From NCBI GenBank assembly GCA_002369325.1, contig DFDU01000096.1, positions 1 through 37,049 on the forward strand: a DNA stretch of 37,049 nt, written 5' to 3'. This document shows positions 6,403 to 15,853 of this stretch, piece by piece. Position numbers and translations under genes: made by a program. Positions within the stretch are counted from its first letter, which is position 1. The number at the start of each line of letters is the position of its first letter. This DNA comes from Lachnospiraceae bacterium UBA3820. Lineage in GTDB: Bacteria; Bacillota; Clostridia; Lachnospirales; Lachnospiraceae. The notes below the pieces were generated by a model. That model was not told where the DNA came from and made no database searches. It was given only the letters and a program-made list of their open reading frames with translations.

Positions 6403-8505
6403 CTACACTAATGTATTTGAATCAATTATCAATGCAACCTCGCCGTTACCGAGAATAGTTGCACCGCTTATCATCTTTGGTACTCTGATAAACTTACCTA
6501 ACGGCTTGATAACGATTTCCTGCTGACCGAGAAGGTTGTCTATAACAAGTCCGGCCTGCTTATCACCCTTCTTAACAATAACAACAATAAGACTGTCATC
6601 ATCATCAAGTTCGGAATCCGACTCAACAGGTTCCAGATCAAGAACTTCATTAAGTCTTACAATAGGAATAACAGTACCTCTTAGATTGATTACTTCTTTT
6701 GTATGTACATACTTAATCTCATCTGAAGGTATCTCTTCTACCGTAACAATCGAATTAAGAGGAAGTGCATATTTCTCACCCGAAATATCAACCATGAGAG
6801 CCTGAATAATAGCAAGAGTAAGCGGAAGTCTTACAATAAATGTTGTTCCTTCGCCAAGCTTTGTTGATACTTCAACATCACCGCCCAAGCCCTCAATTTT
6901 ATTTTTAACAACATCCAAACCAACGCCACGTCCCGATACGTCGGTTATTTTTTCAGCAGTTGAGAAAGATGGCATAAATAACAAATCAATAGCTTCTTTA
7001 TCAGACATAAATTCTGCCTGTTCTTCTGTGATTGCACCTTTTTCGATTGCCTTTGCCTTGATTTTCTCAACATCTATTCCGGCACCGTCATCAGAAACCT
7101 CAATGGTAACATTATTACCGTCCTGATATGCATCAAGTCTGATGGTACCAACCTTTGGTTTTCCAAGCTTCAATCTGTCTATAGTATCCTCGAGACCATG
7201 ATCAGCTGAATTTCTCAACATATGCATCAAAGGATCTCCGATTTCATCTATAACAGTTCTGTCAAGTTCTGTATCTTCACCTGTCATGATAAGCTCCATC
7301 TCTTTGTTAAGCTTCTTGGAAAGGTCTCTTATCATTCTCGGGAATCTGTTTACAACACTTTCGATAGGTACCATTCGAACCTTCATAACCGATTCATGAA
7401 GATTTGTGGTAATTCTCTCAAGATATTCGATCTGCTCATTAAATGACTGATCCGAACCTGCCATTGCTCCTGTTACCGAAACAAGACCATTCTTTGCAAT
7501 TATAAGCTCAGAAACGAGGTTCATAAGATCATCGAGTTTTTCGATATCAACTCTAACGGAACGGTTAACAACCGGCTTACCTGTCTTTGCGGCAGCCTTC
7601 TTGTCATCCTTCTTCTCTGATTTTTGTTCTTTTGACTCTTTCTTCTCGGAAACATCTTCTTCCTTTGGAGTTGTGTCCTCAACTACAGAAGGAATTTCAA
7701 ATTCTTCTATAACAGCTTCCTCAATCTCGGAAACATTTTCTATAACTTTTTTTATCTCCTCAAGGGATTTTTCTGAAATGATAAACATTGAAAAATCGAA
7801 ATCGAATTTCTCATCTTCAATATCCTGAACACTCGGAACGGATTTAATTATCTCACCCTTGTTTTCAAGTCCCTTAAACACAAGGAATGCTCTTGCCGCC
7901 TTAAGCAAACATGATTCCTGAATATATACAGTAGTTGCATATACATGCATTCCCTTGTCTTTGGCATCCTGCATCGCATTCTTTTCATAATCGGCAATCG
8001 GAATCTGAAGATATTTCTTCTTTTCATCGGAAGCATCGGATTTTGAAGTGCTTTTATCCTCAGCTGCATCTGCTTTCGTATCCTGCTTTGCTTCCGGCTC
8101 CGGTGCAGAACCAACGGATTCGGACTGTGCAAGAACATCATTCAACACTTTGATAACATCTTCATTGTCTTCTGTTCCTTCGTCTCCTGACTCAACAATA
8201 TTTGAAAGATAACCTTCAATACAATCAAGACACTTAAAAACAACATCAACAATATCAGGATTGACATTTATTTTTCCGTTTCTTACTTCAGAGAAAACAT
8301 TTTCCATATCATGCGTAAGTCTTTGCATTCTCTTAAAGCCCATTGTTCCTGCCATACCCTTTAATGAGTGAGCAGCACGGAATATTTCATTTACAGTATC
8401 AATGTTATCAGGCTCGGCCTCCAATATGAGAACCTGATCATTCAAGGTCTGTATATGCTCCTTTGTTTCATCGATAAAAATCTCAAGATATTGGCTTAAA
8501 TCCAT
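6403..8505 (-). CDS. cheA: Chemotaxis histidine kinase CheA
   Basis: A 700-aa CheA with the full domain series. P1 histidine phosphotransfer comes first, with His46 in FRAAHSLKGMAG. A charged linker and a P2-like CheY/CheB-binding domain follow (about 175-275). P3 dimerisation starts near RSVRVDIEKLDDLMNLVSEL (about 315). P4 is the ATPase with N box HMLRNSADHGLE, G1 DDGAGID and G2 GRGVGLDVVKNKIEGLGG. P5, the CheW-like domain, starts around IQALMVDISGEKYALPL. The kinase senses receptor state and phosphorylates CheY and CheB. Its ATG overlaps the cheB stop as TAATG, giving translational coupling. Both long linkers are rich in Lys, Glu and Asp. Confidence 0.97.
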   Translation of the reverse strand: MDLSQYLEIFIDETKEHIQTLNDQVLILEAEPDNIDTVNEIFRAAHSLKGMAGTMGFKRMQRLTHDMENVFSEVRNGKINVNPDIVDVVFKCLDCIEGYLSNIVESGDEGTEDNEDVIKVLNDVLAQSESVGSAPEPEAKQDTKADAAEDKSTSKSDASDEKKKYLQIPIADYEKNAMQDAKDKGMHVYATTVYIQESCLLKAARAFLVFKGLENKGEIIKSVPSVQDIEDEKFDFDFSMFIISEKSLEEIKKVIENVSEIEEAVIEEFEIPSVVEDTTPKEEDVSEKKESKEQKSEKKDDKKAAAKTGKPVVNRSVRVDIEKLDDLMNLVSELIIAKNGLVSVTGAMAGSDQSFNEQIEYLERITTNLHESVMKVRMVPIESVVNRFPRMIRDLSKKLNKEMELIMTGEDTELDRTVIDEIGDPLMHMLRNSADHGLEDTIDRLKLGKPKVGTIRLDAYQDGNNVTIEVSDDGAGIDVEKIKAKAIEKGAITEEQAEFMSDKEAIDLLFMPSFSTAEKITDVSGRGVGLDVVKNKIEGLGGDVEVSTKLGEGTTFIVRLPLTLAIIQALMVDISGEKYALPLNSIVTVEEIPSDEIKYVHTKEVINLRGTVIPIVRLNEVLDLEPVESDSELDDDDSLIVVIVKKGDKQAGLVIDNLLGQQEIVIKPLGKFIRVPKMISGATILGNGEVALIIDSNTLV

Positions 8506-9794
8506 TATCGCACCCCTACTTTCTTTACAATCTCTTTTGCTACATCATTTATATCACATACCACATCGCACATACCCTTTTCGTATATCGCCCGCGGCAT
8601 ACCATATACAGTTGAAGATGCTTCATCCTGTGCAATTACATATATATTCTTGTGTTTAGCAAGATTAATTATGCCATTGGTTCCGTCAGCACCCATTCCG
8701 GTTAAAACAACACAGGTTATATCATCATAACCGCAATTAACAAGACTGTCATACATCAAATTGCCGCACGGCTTTAATCCTACCACAGGAGGTGAATCAT
8801 CAAGTACCAGGAAATGTCCGTTCGAATCCTTTTCAACCCTTAAATGCATTCCTCCTCTTGCCAGATAAACATGTCCTTTTTTTATATACTCTCCACCTGC
8901 TACCTCACTGACTTCAACAGCACTAAGCTCATTGAGTCGTTCGGCAAGTGTCGTGGTAAAATTAGCAGGCATGTGCTGAACCATAACAATCGGAGCATCA
9001 ATGTTTGCGGGCAGCATAGGAATCATGGTTCTTAAAGCCTTGGGACCACCCGTTGAGCTTACCAAAGCAATAAGCTTTTTTGAACCTGATGATTTTTTGA
9101 CATTATTTATAGTACTATTGGTCGCTCTTGAAGAAGCATCATTTTTCGCCTCAGGAGGATTTTCCTTAACTGCTACCTTTGGCTTTACTTCATCCGTTTT
9201 TTTCTCAACGACCTGCTTTTTAATCAGTTTGTCAAACGCCGGCAGGCTGGTATTAGCAACAACCTGTTCCTTGTTAACCGTATGAACGTTTACATTGCCT
9301 TTTTCTCTGATGGCTTCATGTTTTGCAAGTATATTTTCATTAACCTGATTGTTCTTATCATAATCATCACCTGATGTTTTTGATGATTGTCCATCCGTCC
9401 GGGTAATCTTTGCAGAATTAAGAACACTTATAAGCTTTGATGCAAAAACATCATTATCCTGCTTATAAATATCTGTCGGTTTTATAAGGAAAGCCAACGC
9501 GCCCAACTCAAGAGCCGCAATCGTATAAGCTGCTTCGTCTTTTGTACTAAGCAAAATAAGAGGAATCATTATCTTCTTTCTTCTCAATGTAGAAAGCAGT
9601 TCTATTCCCGTCATCACAGGCATATTTACATCACAAACAACAGCAACAATGTCATCATGAGATTCGATAATTTCAAGTCCCTCTGCACCGTTTTTGGCAA
9701 TATATGCAACCGTATATTCATTTGTCGTGTTAATTATACCAGATAACACTCTTCTCATAAGTGCAGAGTCATCTACCAGCAAGATTTTTTTCAT
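8505..9794 (-). CDS. cheB: Chemotaxis response regulator methylesterase CheB
   Basis: A 429-aa CheB that removes methyl groups from chemoreceptors when phosphorylated by CheA. The N-terminal receiver domain (1-125) has the acidic pair Asp8/Asp9, phosphoacceptor Asp55 (VVCDVNMPVMTG) and Lys105 (FLIKPTD). The C-terminal methylesterase domain (about 238-429) has the Ser247-His274-Asp370 triad in SSTGGP, QHMPANF and GMGADGTNG. The linker between them (about 126-237) is unusually long and charged, so the protein is longer than the common ~350 aa. cheR is not in the window. The start overlaps the PilZ gene stop by one base and the end overlaps cheA. Confidence 0.96.
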   Translation of the reverse strand: MKKILLVDDSALMRRVLSGIINTTNEYTVAYIAKNGAEGLEIIESHDDIVAVVCDVNMPVMTGIELLSTLRRKKIMIPLILLSTKDEAAYTIAALELGALAFLIKPTDIYKQDNDVFASKLISVLNSAKITRTDGQSSKTSGDDYDKNNQVNENILAKHEAIREKGNVNVHTVNKEQVVANTSLPAFDKLIKKQVVEKKTDEVKPKVAVKENPPEAKNDASSRATNSTINNVKKSSGSKKLIALVSSTGGPKALRTMIPMLPANIDAPIVMVQHMPANFTTTLAERLNELSAVEVSEVAGGEYIKKGHVYLARGGMHLRVEKDSNGHFLVLDDSPPVVGLKPCGNLMYDSLVNCGYDDITCVVLTGMGADGTNGIINLAKHKNIYVIAQDEASSTVYGMPRAIYEKGMCDVVCDINDVAKEIVKKVGVR

Positions 9795-10504
9795 TATTTT
9801 AATCCCGATTCCTTTGCCCTGTTTTGTCTTTCACTTTCAAATATAAACTTTATTATTATATCCCTGTTTTCCTGATCCATCTTCAAAAATTCAAGTCTTT
9901 GTTCATATAATCCGCTATGTCCGGCAATTGAATTATTACTTAATATCCTTGCCATCAAATTAAAGCTGTGTACGACATTCAAAATTGTTATCTTAAAATC
10001 GACCATGACTATCTCGTTTCTTTCAAGACCCATCTTTGAAACAATTTTAAGACCGCCACCGCTTATATCGATTATTTTCAAATCACTCCAAACCAGTTCC
10101 TTGTCTGATAAATCGTATGTAGCAGGATTATCATATTCTTCATCGGAAACAATTCTCATTCTTCCGTTTAATATACATTTATATCTGTAAAATTCTCTTC
10201 TTTGAACCTTTTCCAGATTTCCAAGCAAAGTAATCTCAAGGAAAAAGAGATTACCGCTTCTATATCTTGATGATATGATTACATTTGTCTGAAGGAGTCC
10301 CTTATCCGTATAAAAACATGCCGAATATTTATCATTCACATTTAAAGGAACTATTTTTCCTTCGTAAATAGGCATAGAAATCTGAAGGACATTTTTAGGC
10401 ATAATATCACAAATCTTACTGGAGAATACCTTTTTTACACTGTCATTTCTTATGATCTGATCCAACCTGACTAATTCAATTTTATTTCCGATTGATAATC
10501 CCAT
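9794..10504 (-). CDS. PilZ-domain c-di-GMP receptor, YcgR/MotI-like flagellar brake
   Basis: A 236-aa protein with the YcgR-type layout. An N-terminal beta domain (about 1-95, YcgR_2/PilZN-like) is followed by a C-terminal PilZ domain. The c-di-GMP binding motifs are complete: RxxxR at Arg103-Arg107 (QRREFYRYKC) and DxSxxG at Asp146, Ser148 and Gly151 (IDISGGGLKI). Related proteins (E. coli YcgR, B. subtilis MotI/DgrA) slow or disengage the motor when c-di-GMP is high. Its place between flhG and cheB, coupled to cheB by a TAATG overlap, makes a motility role very likely. The exact partner (MotA, FliG or FliM) is not visible from sequence. Confidence 0.88.
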   Translation of the reverse strand: MGLSIGNKIELVRLDQIIRNDSVKKVFSSKICDIMPKNVLQISMPIYEGKIVPLNVNDKYSACFYTDKGLLQTNVIISSRYRSGNLFFLEITLLGNLEKVQRREFYRYKCILNGRMRIVSDEEYDNPATYDLSDKELVWSDLKIIDISGGGLKIVSKMGLERNEIVMVDFKITILNVVHSFNLMARILSNNSIAGHSGLYEQRLEFLKMDQENRDIIIKFIFESERQNRAKESGLK

Positions 10505-10528
10505 AGATTTTTCCTCTTAAAATAAGTA

Positions 10529-11419
10529 TTATTTTTGTTTTTTCTTTCTTCTTGCCTTTATAAATTCAAAAAATATTTTTGCTATTCCTTCATTTCCCTC
10601 GTCACGCTTTTCAGCCTCTTCACCCGAAAGTTTATCTGCCAAAACAGAAAGGCATTTTGAAGATGAAGTGGTCGGATATGCCATAACCACCGGTTTTTGC
10701 TCTATTATGGCTCTGGATGCATTTTTATCCTGTATTATCGGTCCTAAGTATTCCAGCTTTGTATTTAAAAACTTTGAAGATACGGCATTTATCTTGGCAA
10801 ATATCTCTTCTCCCTCCGCGTCATTTTCGACACGGTTTGCTATTACTCGTATAGTTTTGTATATAGGATTAAATTTTTCATTTCTTCTGAGAACCTTAAG
10901 TAACGAATACGCATCGGTTATCGATGTCGGCTCAGGTGTAACAACCAAAAGCACCTCGGGACTTACCATAACAAATTCCATAACAGCATCTGTAATTCCC
11001 GCGCCGGTATCTATGATTACGACATCATACATCTTATCCAGTCGCACAAGTTCCGAGATAAGTAACTTTATACTGTCAGCATCAAGAGCTGCAAGCTCCG
11101 AAACTCCGGAACCTCCGGATATAAAGCCGATACCCTTGGGTCCGGTTGTTATTATTTCTTCCATTGTTTTATTATTATGAATTAAATCAAGTAAATTGTA
11201 TTTAGGTCTTATTCCCAACATAACCTCAACATTTGCAAGTCCGAAATCGGCATCAAATATTACAACCTTTTTCCCTTTTTCGGAAAGCTCTATAGCGAGA
11301 TTAACCGAAATACTGGTCTTTCCTACTCCGCCCTTACCGCTTGTTACAGCTATAACTCTCGCATTTGAGGGATTGTTATGTTCCTGAACCATCTGCCTTA
11401 ATTTAGAAGCCTGATCCAT
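10529..11419 (-). CDS. flhG: MinD-like ATPase FlhG (YlxH/FleN)
   Basis: A 296-aa MinD/ParA-type ATPase that controls flagellar number and placement and stimulates the FlhF GTPase. The N-terminus MDQASKLRQMVQ is the FlhF-activating motif of this family. The deviant Walker A is KGGVGKT (29-35), followed by DADFGLANVEVMLG and IIDTGAG. The lysine-rich C-terminus (KARRKKKQK) differs from the usual amphipathic membrane-targeting helix, although IAKIFFEFIKARR could form one. I chose the ATG at 11419 because GGGAGGTG lies just upstream and the protein begins with the conserved activator segment. It overlaps flhF by 17 bases. Confidence 0.94.
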   Translation of the reverse strand: MDQASKLRQMVQEHNNPSNARVIAVTSGKGGVGKTSISVNLAIELSEKGKKVVIFDADFGLANVEVMLGIRPKYNLLDLIHNNKTMEEIITTGPKGIGFISGGSGVSELAALDADSIKLLISELVRLDKMYDVVIIDTGAGITDAVMEFVMVSPEVLLVVTPEPTSITDAYSLLKVLRRNEKFNPIYKTIRVIANRVENDAEGEEIFAKINAVSSKFLNTKLEYLGPIIQDKNASRAIIEQKPVVMAYPTTSSSKCLSVLADKLSGEEAEKRDEGNEGIAKIFFEFIKARRKKKQK

Positions 11420-12623
11420 CCCCGGCACCTCCCAACAAGCTCTTTGCAACAATCTGCGGATTTACAACGCCGATATCCTCAGGAACATTTTGTCCCCAGG
11501 TTGCATATGATAACGTCTTATTCATATCAAGCTTTAAATTAAGTATTGAGCCCGATGCTCTTGTTTCATCAAGCTTTGTAAAGATAAGCTTATAATCAAA
11601 CAGCTTATCATAAGTCTTTGCTATATCAACCAAATCATTATATTTTACGACTGCACTAACCACAAGAAAAACCTCTGTTTCATAATCTGCTACCGCATCA
11701 ACCATCTCTTTGAGATTTTTCTTTTGTTCTTCATTTCTGTGTGAATGACCTGCCGTATCGACAAAGATCAAATCACAATCCTTATATTTCTCCACATAGT
11801 TCTTTATGTCCTCGGGAGTATATACAACCTCCATAGGTGTATTTAAAATATTGGCATAAGTTTTTATCTGCTCAATAGCAGCTATTCTGTATGTATCTAT
11901 CGAGAGCATGGCAATATCAAGCTTTTCCTCAAGTTTGAATTTTGAAGCAAGCTTGGCCATAGTTGTGGTTTTTCCCACACCCGTATTGCCTACAAAAAAT
12001 ACAATCTTAGGCTTGTTTTCGCCTGTTGTCAAAGGCTTAACCTCACCAAGCTTAAGTACTATCCTCTGATATACGTTGGCAAGAATATTATCCAAAGGAA
12101 GCTTTGAATTGCCGTCATCAGATTCGCCTATTATATCATCCGCAATTTCTTTTTTTACTTCATTTTCCAAAAGCTGATTGTAAATAAGTTCTACAATCTT
12201 ATTTTTTGCGATAGTTTCAGGCGCCTTATTATTTTGAGTCTGTTTTTCGCCTTTGACATCCGATGCCGCTTCCGAAATAACCGCATCAAAATTTAAACCT
12301 CTTGTTTCCTTATCTTTCGGTTCTTCGGTGTTTTTTTCATTTCCGGCATTCATCTGCTGTTCAAGGAGTCGTGCAAGGCTGTTGATTTTTTCTTCTATCG
12401 CATTTTTTGCCTCTTCACTATATCCTTCTTTAACAACGCTTTTCTCGGAAACATTATCGTCTATGGCAGCGGTAAGTTCAACGGTATTCTTTTTAAAAAG
12501 CTTCATTATACCTTTTCTTTTAGTCGTTTTTACATTCATGACAACAGCATCAGGGCCAAGTTCCTCCCTGGCCATAAGAATTGCTTCTTTTTCAGTTGCT
12601 GCTTTGTATTTCTTAATTATCAT
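11403..12623 (-). CDS. flhF: SRP-type GTPase FlhF
   Basis: A 406-aa FlhF, the third SRP-family GTPase, which sets the site of flagellar assembly. The N-terminal B domain starts IIKKYKAATEKEAILMAREELG. A variable charged linker (about 60-140) is followed by the N and G domains. GTPase motifs are G1 GNTGVGKTTT (212-221), G3 DTAGHSHR (289-296) and G4 TKLDET (349-354). The start ATG lies within the end of flhA (11-base overlap) with a GGAGTGG ribosome binding site, so translation is coupled to flhA. Confidence 0.95.
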   Translation of the reverse strand: MIIKKYKAATEKEAILMAREELGPDAVVMNVKTTKRKGIMKLFKKNTVELTAAIDDNVSEKSVVKEGYSEEAKNAIEEKINSLARLLEQQMNAGNEKNTEEPKDKETRGLNFDAVISEAASDVKGEKQTQNNKAPETIAKNKIVELIYNQLLENEVKKEIADDIIGESDDGNSKLPLDNILANVYQRIVLKLGEVKPLTTGENKPKIVFFVGNTGVGKTTTMAKLASKFKLEEKLDIAMLSIDTYRIAAIEQIKTYANILNTPMEVVYTPEDIKNYVEKYKDCDLIFVDTAGHSHRNEEQKKNLKEMVDAVADYETEVFLVVSAVVKYNDLVDIAKTYDKLFDYKLIFTKLDETRASGSILNLKLDMNKTLSYATWGQNVPEDIGVVNPQIVAKSLLGGAGDGSGF

Positions 12624-14655
12624 CTATCGTTACCACTCCTATTGACTTAAGTTCAATATCGGAATCTATTTCATTATATGAAATTACCACAAGATCGCTG
12701 AAATACTCATTTGTCATCTTCTTAAAGTACATTCTGACAATAGGAGAAGTGATTATAATAGGATTAAGTCCTTTATTTTCAAGCTTTTGTATTTCAGCTT
12801 CGGTAGCATTAAGTATCTTCTTTGTAACAGCAGGATCAAGTGAAATATATGCACCCTGTTCAGTTTGTTTAATGGAACCCATTATCATCTGCTCGACCTT
12901 CGGATCAAGAGTTATGACTTCGGTCATATTTTCATCACCGAAATACTTATTGGATATAGCACGTTTCAAACTTTGCCTTACGTATTCGGTAAGTATATCC
13001 GTATCTCTGCTGGTTGCGGCATAATCCGCAAGTGTTTCAAATATCGTAACAAGGTCTCTTATCGATATACCCTCTTTTAACAGGTTTTGGAGAACCTTCT
13101 GAATATCCCCGACTCCCAAAAGCTTAGGAACAAGTTCATCAATAAGAGTTTTATTTGACTCTTTGATATTATCAATGAGGTTTTGAACATCCTGTCTTGT
13201 AAGAAGCTCATCAAGATGATGCTTAATAACCTCGGTAAGATGTGTCGCAATAATTGAAGGCGGATCAACAACTGTATATCCAAGAGACTCCGCTCTTTCT
13301 CTTTGAGATTCCGTAATCCACATTGCCTCCAAGTGAAAAGCAGGTTCCAGAGTAGGTATACCTGTTATCTCATCCTCAACATAGCCCGGATTCATAGCCA
13401 TATAATGGTCGAATAATATTTCGCCTTCACTGACCTGAATACCTTTTATTTTAATAATATACTGATTAGGATTAAGCTGTATATTATCTCTCAAACGAAT
13501 TATAGGAACAACCGCACCAAGCTCAAGTGCAATCTGTCTTCTGATCATTACAACTCTGTCTAAGAGATCACCACCCTGATTAACATCCGCTAATGGTATT
13601 ATACCATAACCAAACTCTAATTCAATAGGGTCAACCTGCAAAAGTGAGTTTACATTCTCGTGTCGTCTTACTTCGTCGGCCTGCACCTCTTCTTCCTCGA
13701 CTTCTTCCTCTATTTCCGCCTTCTTCTCCGCATTCTTTAAAGCATTTGAAATAACTATAAACAGTATACCATAAGCTGCACAAAAGAAAAAGTTAAGAGG
13801 CGTAAAAAGACCAAGTCCGAGCATGGTTCCTCCAACAAACAAAAGAACCTTCGGAATACTGAAAAGCTCTCCTATAAGCGTATCACCGATACTTTCTTCT
13901 TTAGAAGCTTTTGTGACCAAAAGACCGGTCGAAAGAGATATAAGCATTGAAGGTATCTGTGATACAAGTCCGTCACCTATGGTTAATATGGTATATCTTT
14001 GAAGTGCCTCGGTAGCAGACATACCCTGCATGGTAATTCCAAGGGCAATACCTCCTACTATATTTATGAGCGTAATTATAAGACCGGCAGTTGCATCACC
14101 CTTAACGTACTTGGTAGCACCGTCCATAGCTCCGAAAAATGCGGATTCGGCCTGTATCTTCTCTCTTCTGGCAATCGCCTCCTGATCGGTAATTGCACCG
14201 GAAGAAAGGTCGGCATCTATAGCCATTTGTTTACCCGGCATGGCATCAAGTGTAAATCTTGCCGTTACCTCCGAAACTCTTTCGGTACCTTTGTTTATAA
14301 TCATCATCTGAACTATTATCAGAACTATAAATATAATCGCACCGATTATAAGATTTCCTCCTCCTACGAAGGAACCGAAAACCTCAACGACCCTTCCCGG
14401 ATTACCTGTAGAAAGGATAAGTCTTGTAGAGGATACGTTAAGCGATATTCTGAAAATGGTTGTAAACAAAAGCAATGTCGGGAATCCGGACATACCAAGA
14501 GTTTCCTTTGCAAACAAACAATTAAAAACTATGATAAGCGCCATGGATATATTGAAAAGTATAAGAATATCCAACATCCATGACTTTAACGGTATGATAA
14601 AAAATATAACGGCAGCAAGTAAATAAAATCCAAGAAACATATCATTTTTTTTCAT
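12613..14655 (-). CDS. flhA: Flagellar type III export gate protein FlhA
   Basis: A 680-aa FlhA, the large component of the flagellar export gate. The N-terminal half has about eight membrane helices. The FHIPEP signature region is clear (RVSEVTARFTLDAMPGKQMA, then IDADL) in the loop between them. A charged acidic linker (about 312-330, EEEVEEEEVQADE) leads to the cytoplasmic domain that docks export chaperones and substrates. Length is normal. The ATG has AAAGGAG nine bases upstream. A 72-base gap with a GC-rich hairpin separates it from flhB. Confidence 0.96.
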   Translation of the reverse strand: MKKNDMFLGFYLLAAVIFFIIPLKSWMLDILILFNISMALIIVFNCLFAKETLGMSGFPTLLLFTTIFRISLNVSSTRLILSTGNPGRVVEVFGSFVGGGNLIIGAIIFIVLIIVQMMIINKGTERVSEVTARFTLDAMPGKQMAIDADLSSGAITDQEAIARREKIQAESAFFGAMDGATKYVKGDATAGLIITLINIVGGIALGITMQGMSATEALQRYTILTIGDGLVSQIPSMLISLSTGLLVTKASKEESIGDTLIGELFSIPKVLLFVGGTMLGLGLFTPLNFFFCAAYGILFIVISNALKNAEKKAEIEEEVEEEEVQADEVRRHENVNSLLQVDPIELEFGYGIIPLADVNQGGDLLDRVVMIRRQIALELGAVVPIIRLRDNIQLNPNQYIIKIKGIQVSEGEILFDHYMAMNPGYVEDEITGIPTLEPAFHLEAMWITESQRERAESLGYTVVDPPSIIATHLTEVIKHHLDELLTRQDVQNLIDNIKESNKTLIDELVPKLLGVGDIQKVLQNLLKEGISIRDLVTIFETLADYAATSRDTDILTEYVRQSLKRAISNKYFGDENMTEVITLDPKVEQMIMGSIKQTEQGAYISLDPAVTKKILNATEAEIQKLENKGLNPIIITSPIVRMYFKKMTNEYFSDLVVISYNEIDSDIELKSIGVVTIDDN

Positions 14656-14692
14656 CTTTTATTTACTCCTTTCCGTTTATTATAAATTATTA

Positions 14693-14709
14693 CCGGATTC
14701 ATTATCCGG
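14693..14709. other. Hairpin in the flhB-flhA gap
   Basis: CCGGAT (14693-14698) and ATCCGG (14704-14709) form a 6-bp GC-containing stem with a 5-base loop TCATT. The minus-strand transcript continues with AAUAAUUUAUAAU rather than a U run, so it is a poor terminator. It could mark an mRNA processing or stability site. The rest of the 72-base gap is AT-rich and shows nothing else. Confidence 0.45.
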
Positions 14710-14727
14710 CTTTATTATCCGCTAATC

Positions 14728-15849
14728 CTAGCTGACTTTATTATTCAGCTTATTTTTTATTTTATATACATATGCGAGGACTTCGGCTACGGATTGATAT
14801 AATTCCGGAGGTATTTCATCTCCGATTTCAACATTTGAATAAAGCATCCTGGCAAGAGGCTTGTTTTCAACTATTTCAACATCATTTTCCATAGCAATGT
14901 CTTTTATTTTATAAGCAAGATAATCGGCACCCTTGGCTACAACAACAGGTGCTGTACCCGAATTATTGTCATACTTTAAAGCAACGGCAAAATGCGTCGG
15001 GTTCGTAATAACGACATCAGCTTCCGGAATACTTTGCATCATACGACGTCTGGAAGCCTGCATCATTCTTTGCTTTTGCTGACCTTTTATCTTCGGATCT
15101 CCTTCCTGGTTTTTATATTCATCCTTTACTTCCTGCTTGGTCATCTTTATATCCTGCTTATGCTTCCACTTCTGATACATCAGATCCGCAAAAGCAATTA
15201 TGATATAAACCGCAGATATTTTGAGTCCCAGCTCAATTATAAGATCAAATAAAATACCAAGATTTTCGTCTATGCTTTTATCATATGCGTTGGTAAAAAC
15301 GCCTAAATTATCTTTAATTACACCATAGCTTATAAAACCGAAAACAATTACCTTCACAAGAGAAACCAAAAGATTAACAAGTGCTCTTCCGGAAAAAATA
15401 CGCTTAAATCCGTTTATGGGATTTATCTTGTTAAATTTCGGTTGAAGCGGTTTTGTAGTTACTTTCCATGTTATCTGAAATCTTTGAACCATAAACCCGA
15501 TAAACATAAAAATCAACAAAAAAGGCAATATTGATATCACAACATATAAAATAACATTTGAAAAAATCTTATGTGCCGCGTTCGTCGAAAAATCTCCCGT
15601 AGAATATACATGCATTTCCCTCCAAAATGTATGAAACGAACCTAAAAGTCTTCCCGAAAGAAAACTTATCATAATCTTCATGGTCAAAAATGTAAAAAGT
15701 AAAGCAAAAGCATTTGAAATCTCGGTGCTTTTTGCAACCTGACCTTCTTTACGGGTATCCTCTATTTTCTTCGCCGTAGGCTCTTCTGTTTTATCATCAT
15801 TTGCAAATAATTGAAGATTATACCGAAGCAAATATTTATATTCAGGCAT
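14728..15849 (-). CDS. flhB: Flagellar export specificity switch FlhB
   Basis: A 373-aa FlhB, which sits by the export gate and switches substrate class once the hook is complete. The N-terminal region has the family start (LFANDDKTEEPTAKKIEDTR) and four membrane helices follow. The cytoplasmic domain has the self-cleavage site Asn-Pro-Thr-His at 283-286 (ITNPTHFAVALKYD). A GGGAGG ribosome binding site precedes the ATG. The gene follows fliR by four bases. Confidence 0.96.
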   Translation of the reverse strand: MPEYKYLLRYNLQLFANDDKTEEPTAKKIEDTRKEGQVAKSTEISNAFALLFTFLTMKIMISFLSGRLLGSFHTFWREMHVYSTGDFSTNAAHKIFSNVILYVVISILPFLLIFMFIGFMVQRFQITWKVTTKPLQPKFNKINPINGFKRIFSGRALVNLLVSLVKVIVFGFISYGVIKDNLGVFTNAYDKSIDENLGILFDLIIELGLKISAVYIIIAFADLMYQKWKHKQDIKMTKQEVKDEYKNQEGDPKIKGQQKQRMMQASRRRMMQSIPEADVVITNPTHFAVALKYDNNSGTAPVVVAKGADYLAYKIKDIAMENDVEIVENKPLARMLYSNVEIGDEIPPELYQSVAEVLAYVYKIKNKLNNKVS

Positions 15850-15853
15850 GTAA

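Noticed and set aside
7848..8141. Minus-strand Arg/Met-rich frame inside cheA
   Set aside because: It is an alternative frame of the cheA linker region, with no independent ribosome binding site or family features.
14730..14750. AGCTGA/TCAGCT inverted repeat at the end of flhB as a terminator
   Set aside because: It is within the flhB coding end and has no U run on the minus strand; the T-rich side faces the plus strand, where no gene ends.
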